Source: CAYGZM01 sp964354365 (lineage in GTDB: Bacteria > Planctomycetota > Phycisphaerae > Sedimentisphaerales > Anaerobacaceae). From it: 27,602 nt of DNA. This document shows positions 24,216-27,602 of this stretch, one piece after another; the stretch's first letter is position 1; each line of letters begins with the position of its first letter. The translations under genes and the position numbers were made by a program. The notes under the pieces are model-generated. The model made no database searches. It saw nothing but the letters and a program-made list of their open reading frames with translations, and had not been told where the DNA came from. The stretch is taken from assembly GCA_964354365.1 (NCBI GenBank), contig CAYGZM010000041.1:1-27602 (forward strand), given 5' to 3'.

Positions 24216-24843
24216 ATGGCATACCTTCATCTGACGATTGATCCGATCCCTGCGGCCTCGCGCTCGGCCATCCTCGCCAAGCTGCTACCCCCCGGCAATT
24301 GGAATCGTATCCGACGTTCCATTTACTATAAGGCCAACTATCGCTGCCAGTCATGCGGCCGCACTGCATTGCCATGAGGTTTGGCAATACAATCACAGGA
24401 CCTGCTGTCAGCACCTGCGAGGATTCCAGGCCTTGTGCCAGGATTGCCACCAGGCTAAACACATCTTCTTCGTCCGCAGCCCAAGGCGAAAGGCCAACCT
24501 GCTAAGACATCTGGCCCTTGTCAATAAACTCACGCCCGCAGAGGCTCGACAGCAACTGGCCGCCGCACAAAAACGCCAAATTGCCCTCGACCAATTACAC
24601 TGGGTCGTAAACTACGGACCCTATAATTGGCGAGCCCCCCAGCAAGGACCCTCTGGCAACGACAGGCCTACGCAAGATTCAACGGACAATAACGCAGCCA
24701 TGGCCGGGGGCTCTATCATCACGTCTCCACGTGAAGCGCATGATATCTGGAATCGAGGCTCATCTCCTTCTGCTCCAAGCACCTCCATAGCGTCCCCTCT
24801 CCAGGGGCAAATACAGCTACCGGGATCTTATCGGCCAGCTTGA
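24216..24843 (+). pseudogene. HNH-type protein, copy 2, frameshifted
   Basis: The first frame gives MAYLHLTIDPIPAASR through RCQSCG, closely matching copy 1. It then hits a stop. A second frame continues with LHCHEVWQYN, GFQALCQDCH and a long matching tail. Between the first Cys pair and the HEVW motif, copy 1 has 12 nt (CAAGAAGGCAGG) where this copy has 4 nt (24360-24363), so about 8 nt are missing and the frame shifts. Without repair by programmed frameshifting the product would lack its HNH motif. The C-terminal end overlaps the convergent minus-strand gene by 125 nt. A sequencing or assembly error is less likely, because 8 nt are missing and no homopolymer is present. Confidence 0.75.
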
Positions 24844-25135
24844 GGACCTTCGCCCGCGAGAACACATCGGCGCTGCAGGCCTTCGGTGTCCCATCCTCGT
24901 CGAGGATCACTATGCTGTACCTTGTCTGACCATCTGTCCCTCGCCTGCCTATGATCTCCTTCCAACTCCTTTGGCCGACTGGTTCCCAGCCAGCATCCTT
25001 CTCCGGATTTCTTCGGCTCACAACCTCGGTCACGGCGCAGAGAGCGTACACCTTGATCCCTGTCCACCGCCTCATCAGGTCGGCAGCCTCTTCTGCGCGG
25101 GCCTGGCCTATCTCCAACGCCCTTTCGTACCTCAT
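24719..25135 (-). CDS. Hypothetical protein, 138 aa
   Basis: 138 residues with strong SD GGAGGTGA and a start overlapping the preceding micro-ORF stop (ATGA). The N-terminus is a helix (MRYERALEIGQARAEEAADLMRRW), followed by alternating beta-like stretches and a conserved-looking WEPVGQRSWKEIIGRRG and YSIVILDEDG. No family recognised. It is the last gene of the minus-strand row that begins at element B. Small cytoplasmic accessory protein, function unknown. Confidence 0.65.
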   Translation of the reverse strand: MRYERALEIGQARAEEAADLMRRWTGIKVYALCAVTEVVSRRNPEKDAGWEPVGQRSWKEIIGRRGTDGQTRYSIVILDEDGTPKACSADVFSRAKVLKLADKIPVAVFAPGEGTLWRCLEQKEMSLDSRYHALHVET

Positions 25136-25194
25136 ATAGTCACCTCCTCTTCTTTGCCATGGGATCTACCGGCAGCAGCGTTTGCTCTATCCAT
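25132..25194 (-). CDS. Micro-ORF, 20 aa, in overlapping cassette
   Basis: 20 codons beginning MDRANAAAGRS. It has its own SD (GGAGGA, 6-7 nt from ATG). It overlaps the 39-aa gene by 8 nt and the 138-aa gene by 4 nt (ATGA). It carries the SD of the next gene within its last codons, so it may act as a translational relay rather than as a useful peptide. Confidence 0.4.
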   Translation of the reverse strand: MDRANAAAGRSHGKEEEVTI

Positions 25195-25306
25195 ATATAT
25201 CCTCCTCCTGCTCATCTACGTTTATGAGGACGTACATGCCTGCCTGAACAGAGCCAGTTTCGCGAAGCTCTTCTATCTGGTCAGTTGTCACGAATACCTG
25301 CCTCAT
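25187..25306 (-). CDS. Small protein, 39 aa
   Basis: 39 residues, starting MRQVFVTTDQIEEL and continuing with MYVLINVDEQEED. The SD is GGAGGTGA, and the ATG overlaps the preceding stop (ATGA). The composition is clearly protein-like: a possible beta strand, helix, beta strand, then an acidic tail. It is too short for many gene finders. Function unknown. Confidence 0.6.
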   Translation of the reverse strand: MRQVFVTTDQIEELRETGSVQAGMYVLINVDEQEEDIYG

Positions 25307-25680
25307 GCTCTCACCTCCACGTCCTGTCTAACCATATGCCAGGCTATGGCCTTGCTGACACTCTCAAGGACATCCTTATCCCTCTGGGGCATAAAGTCCC
25401 TGCCGTCATTTGAAACGCAGTTGTATAACAGCAGCCCGATATCCTCGAATACCTGGACCATGTCCGCGTTAAGATTGATGCCTTCAGGCTCTTCCATCGG
25501 CTCTATCGTTACTACTTCACTGTATGTGCAAGCCAAGGCAGCCTTGTTGGCGATGTATGCGGACCGCAGGGCCAGCTTAATATCCTCCTCGCGTGCATCG
25601 ATCAGCAGTCCGGATATCACAGCTCGGATATCGGCATATAGCTGCTTGATCTTTTCAAAGTTGTATTCGCTTACAGACAT
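25303..25680 (-). CDS. Hypothetical protein, 125 aa
   Basis: 125 residues, helical, beginning MSVSEYNFEKIKQLYADIRAVIS. The acidic middle (SEVVTIEPMEEPEG) separates two helical halves. The SD is GAGGTGA. It overlaps the 59-aa gene by 10 nt and the 39-aa gene by 4 nt, so it is probably translated by coupling. No family recognised. Confidence 0.65.
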   Translation of the reverse strand: MSVSEYNFEKIKQLYADIRAVISGLLIDAREEDIKLALRSAYIANKAALACTYSEVVTIEPMEEPEGINLNADMVQVFEDIGLLLYNCVSNDGRDFMPQRDKDVLESVSKAIAWHMVRQDVEVRA

Positions 25681-25850
25681 GCCCTCACCTCCTTGCCGAA
25701 TTCAAGCCTTGTCGGAAGGCTGTTTGCCGTAAAGCGGTGCAGCCTTTCTTCGTGGCTCTTGGGCCTTGCAGCCCTGTCGAAAGCCGCAGCCTTGCGTTCA
25801 GCCTTCATTTCGTCAATCTTCTCTATCAGCCAAGCATCTCTTGGTTCCAT
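25671..25850 (-). CDS. Hypothetical basic protein, 59 aa, downstream of leader element B
   Basis: 59 residues from the ATG that follows SD GAGGTGATTGCT. The frame is open further upstream, but that part would run through element B and is unlikely to be used. The product, beginning MEPRDAWLIEKIDEMKAERKAA, is helical and basic. The SD sits in the 3' arm of element B, so translation should depend on how that element folds. Function unknown. Confidence 0.6.
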   Translation of the reverse strand: MEPRDAWLIEKIDEMKAERKAAAFDRAARPKSHEERLHRFTANSLPTRLEFGKEVRACL

Positions 25851-25851
25851 A

Positions 25852-25971
25852 GCAATCACCTCTGATTCGGAGGTTGCAGAGCGAACCATCTGCCTTTTGA
25901 ATCCACCGGACCAAGCGGCCGTAGGCCGAAAGGCAGAATGAGTGAGCTCTGCTGAGAAAAGAGGTGATTGC
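25852..25971 (-). promoter_or_regulatory. Structured SD-locking leader element B (120 nt)
   Basis: On the minus strand the outer arms pair perfectly over 12 bp (GCAATCACCTCT at plus 25852-25863 with 25960-25971). Nested helices are GCAGAGC/GCTCTGC (25876-25882, 25946-25952), TCTGCCTTT/AAAGGCAGA (25889-25897, 25929-25937), a hairpin around 25897-25914, and CGGCC-GTA-GGCCG (25916-25928). A competing local hairpin AATCA-CCTC-TGATT (25854-25867) puts the SD complement in a 4-nt loop. The layout matches elements A and C position by position. The kinase gene reads through it and stops inside the SD. Confidence 0.85.
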
Positions 25972-26629
25972 GGACCAGAGAGATGCGGATGGCTGCAAGA
26001 GACACCCAGATGAAGGCTGCACAGAAGGCGAAGGCTGGAGGTAGGTGAGCCAAGCAAGCACTCGTCTGCCAAATCGCCTCTTTCTTCATTGAAGCTGTGG
26101 TGCTTGTCCTGAGGCCTTCGCCCGCGTACGCGAAACCTTCTGTAATGAAGTAGACCTCATCAAACCCTTCGGCCTTCAGCCCTTTCATCGTAGGCTTGCT
26201 CTTTTGGAAGGCCCTCCACGTCCGTTCAACCTCCTGTACAGGAACCCGCCCATCCTTGATACATCTCTCGCGAACCGTTCGCAGAGGCAAGTCAAACACA
26301 ACGCATATCTTCCTGTGTTTGGCGTTTGGGCCTTGCAGCCCGTGCCACCTCGCCCGCCTTGAGATATGACAGGCATCGAGGACAACATTACGGCCTTTGC
26401 TCAATGCCTTAACTTTCATAGATTCGTAGATATCCCATACTTTGCCTTCATGCTCAGGGTCGCCAAACCTGAGACGCAGCCGTTGACGTATATTGTCTGG
26501 GCTAATAACTGTGAAGCGCCGGCCAGACCTGCAGAGTCTGTTGGCGAAGGTAGTCTTTCCTGCATGGGAAGGGCCGCAAAGGACAAGGAGGAGCGGCACC
26601 CGGCCGACTCCCCTTGCGGAAAGGCTCAT
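25856..26629 (-). CDS. P-loop kinase of the polynucleotide-kinase/zeta-like type
   Basis: 257 residues. Residues 1-165 form a compact P-loop kinase: Walker A LCGPSHAGKTTF (17-28), ISPDNIR (about 43-49), VVLDACHISRRARW (about 81-94) and LPLRTVRERC (about 112-121), as in the 5'-kinase domain of T4 Pnk and related AAA_33 kinases. It probably phosphorylates a nucleic acid or small hydroxyl substrate with ATP. The remaining 90 residues are not part of the fold. They come from reading through element B, and the stop codon lies inside the SD of the next gene. The natural C-terminus may have been extended by arrival of that element. The start overlaps the DUF2958 stop by 4 nt (ATGA). Confidence 0.75.
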   Translation of the reverse strand: MSLSARGVGRVPLLLVLCGPSHAGKTTFANRLCRSGRRFTVISPDNIRQRLRLRFGDPEHEGKVWDIYESMKVKALSKGRNVVLDACHISRRARWHGLQGPNAKHRKICVVFDLPLRTVRERCIKDGRVPVQEVERTWRAFQKSKPTMKGLKAEGFDEVYFITEGFAYAGEGLRTSTTASMKKEAIWQTSACLAHLPPAFAFCAAFIWVSLAAIRISLVRNHLFSQQSSLILPFGLRPLGPVDSKGRWFALQPPNQR

Positions 26630-26967
26630 TCATCCTCACCCCCTCGACATTCATGCTCAGACTCTCCGAACAACTCGGGTGCTATTTCCTCCAGCGTCTT
26701 CGGCTGCCAGTGCAGATCACGCTCAATCGGCAGTCCCAGCGGGCCCCTGGCCTTTTCAAGCTCTCTAAGGCTGAAATAGCCCACCTCCTTGCAGTAGCCG
26801 TCTACAAGCCCGAAGAAGATGTCTTCGCCGTCGAACTCAGTTGCGTGCCAGGACCAGTCGCTGTCGGGCGTGAAGAACCTCACGTAGGCTACTGCTTTGC
26901 CGCATTTATCATCCTGGCTGCCCAGGGGTGGTAGCTTCTTTCGGATTTCCTTCGTAAGCAGCTTCAT
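26626..26967 (-). CDS. DUF2958 domain protein
   Basis: 113 residues. The pattern MKLLTKEIRKKLPPL, VAYVRFFTPDSDWSWHATEFDGEDIFFGLVDG, GYFSLRELEKARGPLGLPIERDLHW matches the DUF2958 family, small proteins common on plasmids and conjugative elements, of unknown biochemical role. The SD is GGGTGAT before GGTATG. The start overlaps the stop of a 24-aa ORF and the stop overlaps the kinase start (ATGA). It is the first sizeable gene after element C. Confidence 0.85.
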   Translation of the reverse strand: MKLLTKEIRKKLPPLGSQDDKCGKAVAYVRFFTPDSDWSWHATEFDGEDIFFGLVDGYCKEVGYFSLRELEKARGPLGLPIERDLHWQPKTLEEIAPELFGESEHECRGGEDE

Positions 26968-27038
26968 ACCAAATCACCCCCCAACTCTTCAATGCTGCAT
27001 TGGACACAGCTTTCTTCTTGCACTGCGATTTCTTGCAT
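26964..27038 (-). CDS. Micro-ORF, 24 aa, downstream of leader element C
   Basis: 24 codons beginning MQEIAVQEESCVQC. Its SD (GAGGTGATTG) forms the 3' arm of element C, and its stop overlaps the DUF2958 start (ATGA). The SD of DUF2958 lies within its last codons. It could work as a translational relay, passing element C's on/off state to DUF2958 and the kinase. There is no evidence for a stable peptide. Confidence 0.45.
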   Translation of the reverse strand: MQEIAVQEESCVQCSIEELGGDLV

Positions 27039-27040
27039 AT

Positions 27041-27161
27041 CAATCACCTCGAGTAGCTTTAACGCCTGAGCGAGCCATCTGCCTTTTAGACCTATAGAGC
27101 CAAGCGGTCGAAGACCGCAAGGCAGAATGAGTGAGCTCAGGCATGAATGCACAGGTGATTG
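27041..27161 (-). promoter_or_regulatory. Structured SD-locking leader element C (121 nt)
   Basis: On the minus strand the outer arms pair over 9 bp (CAATCACCT at plus 27041-27049 with 27153-27161). Nested helices are GCCTGAGC/GCTCAGGC (27064-27071, 27135-27142), TCTGCCTT/AAGGCAGA (27078-27085, 27119-27126), a weaker hairpin around 27086-27103, and GCGGTC-GAA-GACCGC (27104-27118). Here the competing hairpin is on the anti-SD side: ATGCACA-GGTGAT-TGTGCAT (27147-27166, 7 bp) would put the anti-SD in a loop and free the SD. It heads the row with the 24-aa ORF, DUF2958 and kinase. Confidence 0.85.
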
Positions 27162-27523
27162 TGCATGAGAAATCGGCACAGGAAGAAAGTGGCCAGGGGG
27201 CAGCGATAGATGGCCCGACCATCCGGATCAGCCCCCGGCCTTGTTGTCCAATTGACTTTGGTTTCTTGACAACTGCATCACTTTTTGTTTTAACTGCTAT
27301 TTGGAGCGGGAGCACCGGTCCAAATACTGGGTCAGAAAGATCATAGTCCCAGGGCGTCAGGACAAACGCTTAAAGGCGTAGTGAATCCTGTTCTCAGGAG
27401 CGCCGATCTTTATTGTGCCCCGCTCCATATTCTTGGTCTGGGTACGTCCGCTGTTATTTGAGCAGATCAGCGTTTCAGACTGACCTGCCGGAAAGATGGT
27501 ATTGGCTATACATCACACAAACT
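27162..27523. other. Intergenic region between element C and right-edge gene
   Basis: About 360 nt with no convincing gene. It must carry the promoter for element C's transcript on the minus strand; I could not pick one. On the plus strand TTGACA (27266-27271), 17 nt, TTTAAC (27289-27294) is a fair sigma-70-like match. Arms GTTGTC and GACAAC flank 27244-27273. Confidence 0.4.
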
Positions 27524-27539
27524 ATGCGTTCTTGTGTGA
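27513..27539. promoter_or_regulatory. Inverted repeat at start of right-edge gene
   Basis: Perfect 8-bp arms TCACACAA and TTGTGTGA, separated by 11 nt, lie immediately upstream of, or across, the start of the plus-strand partial gene. The size and spacing fit an operator for a dimeric repressor. Confidence 0.45.
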
Positions 27540-27602
27540 CGTTTTTAAGAGAGTCAGAAGTGCCTGCATTTGACAGAGAAGAGTTTAAGAAATACTGGAT
27601 CG
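27524..27602 (+). CDS. Partial hypothetical protein, runs off right edge
   Basis: The N-terminus of a plus-strand gene is present. An ATG at 27524 gives a product that continues into VPAFDREEFKKYWI; a GTG at 27560 is the likelier start, with AGAGAG upstream and leaving the inverted repeat outside the gene. The charged FDREEFKKYW stretch looks genuine. No family can be named. Confidence 0.45.
   Translation, partial: MRSCVTFLRESEVPAFDREEFKKYWI

Noticed and set aside
23096..24220. Archaeal origin of the window, from TTTATATA boxes 23-24 nt before the HNH starts.
   Set aside because: The other genes have strong bacterial SDs, a sigma-54 promoter, ParB and an NtrC-type protein; the boxes can also be read as bacterial -10 sites.
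23996..27161. Elements A-C as integron attC sites or a CRISPR array.
   Set aside because: No GTTRRRY core sites, no integrase, no regular direct repeats and spacers; the elements are kilobases apart and always end on an SD.
23996..27161. Elements A-C as plain miniature inverted-repeat transposons.
   Set aside because: No target-site duplications were seen, the terminal arms differ between copies, and the SD always falls at the same end. Not fully excluded; kept as the main alternative.

Overview
The window looks bacterial. Most genes have Shine-Dalgarno (SD) sites, several of them extended forms that would pair with the 16S rRNA tail, and there are ParB, a sigma-54 type promoter and an NtrC-type AAA+ protein. 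The phylum cannot be read from the sequence. No rRNA, tRNA, transposase or CRISPR array is visible. ParB without ParA, a DUF932-like protein, a DUF2958 protein, B12-dependent ribonucleotide reductase, a NACHT ATPase and strings of tiny overlapping genes suggest a plasmid, integrated element or large phage-like replicon rather than core chromosome.

Left part (1-15.5 kb, minus strand): one long, tightly spaced gene row reading right to left. Order: ParB-like protein, DUF932-like protein, winged-helix protein, membrane-anchored proline/alanine-rich protein, helical protein of unknown function, tubulin/FtsZ-like NTPase (GGGTGS), secreted and anchored von Willebrand A (vWA) protein, DnaJ-type zinc-finger protein without J domain, Cys-rich tail-anchored protein, small membrane protein, HerA/TraG-type ATPase with a possible C-terminal nuclease fold, and NrdJ. 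A row of micro-ORFs follows to the edge. A consensus-perfect -24/-12 promoter (15490-15506) lies upstream of parB. I read the row as one system: a membrane-linked tubulin/vWA machine with a DNA-pumping ATPase and DNA-binding adaptors. Its job could be DNA segregation or transfer, membrane remodelling or defence; the sequence does not decide.

Middle (15.8-22.1 kb): an orphan ORF; an NtrC-type AAA+ protein with a degenerate GAFTGA loop, an altered Walker B motif and a winged-helix tail instead of a Fis domain; and, divergent from it, a 1343-residue NACHT ATPase with a HEAT-like C-terminal region, probably a STAND-type defence protein.

Right part (22.1-27.6 kb): small accessory genes, mostly minus strand and often overlapping by ATGA, plus two related plus-strand HNH genes, the second broken by about 8 missing bases. 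The most striking signal is here. Three 120-121-nt elements (23996-24116, 25852-25971, 27041-27161) share one nested secondary structure whose helices differ in sequence but stay paired. Each ends on the SD of the next minus-strand gene, so the outer helix would hide that SD. Two can instead fold a local hairpin with the SD in its loop, and the third can hide its anti-SD arm. A shorter element at 22999-23090 has the same SD-locking logic. These look like an undescribed family of cis-regulatory RNA leaders.
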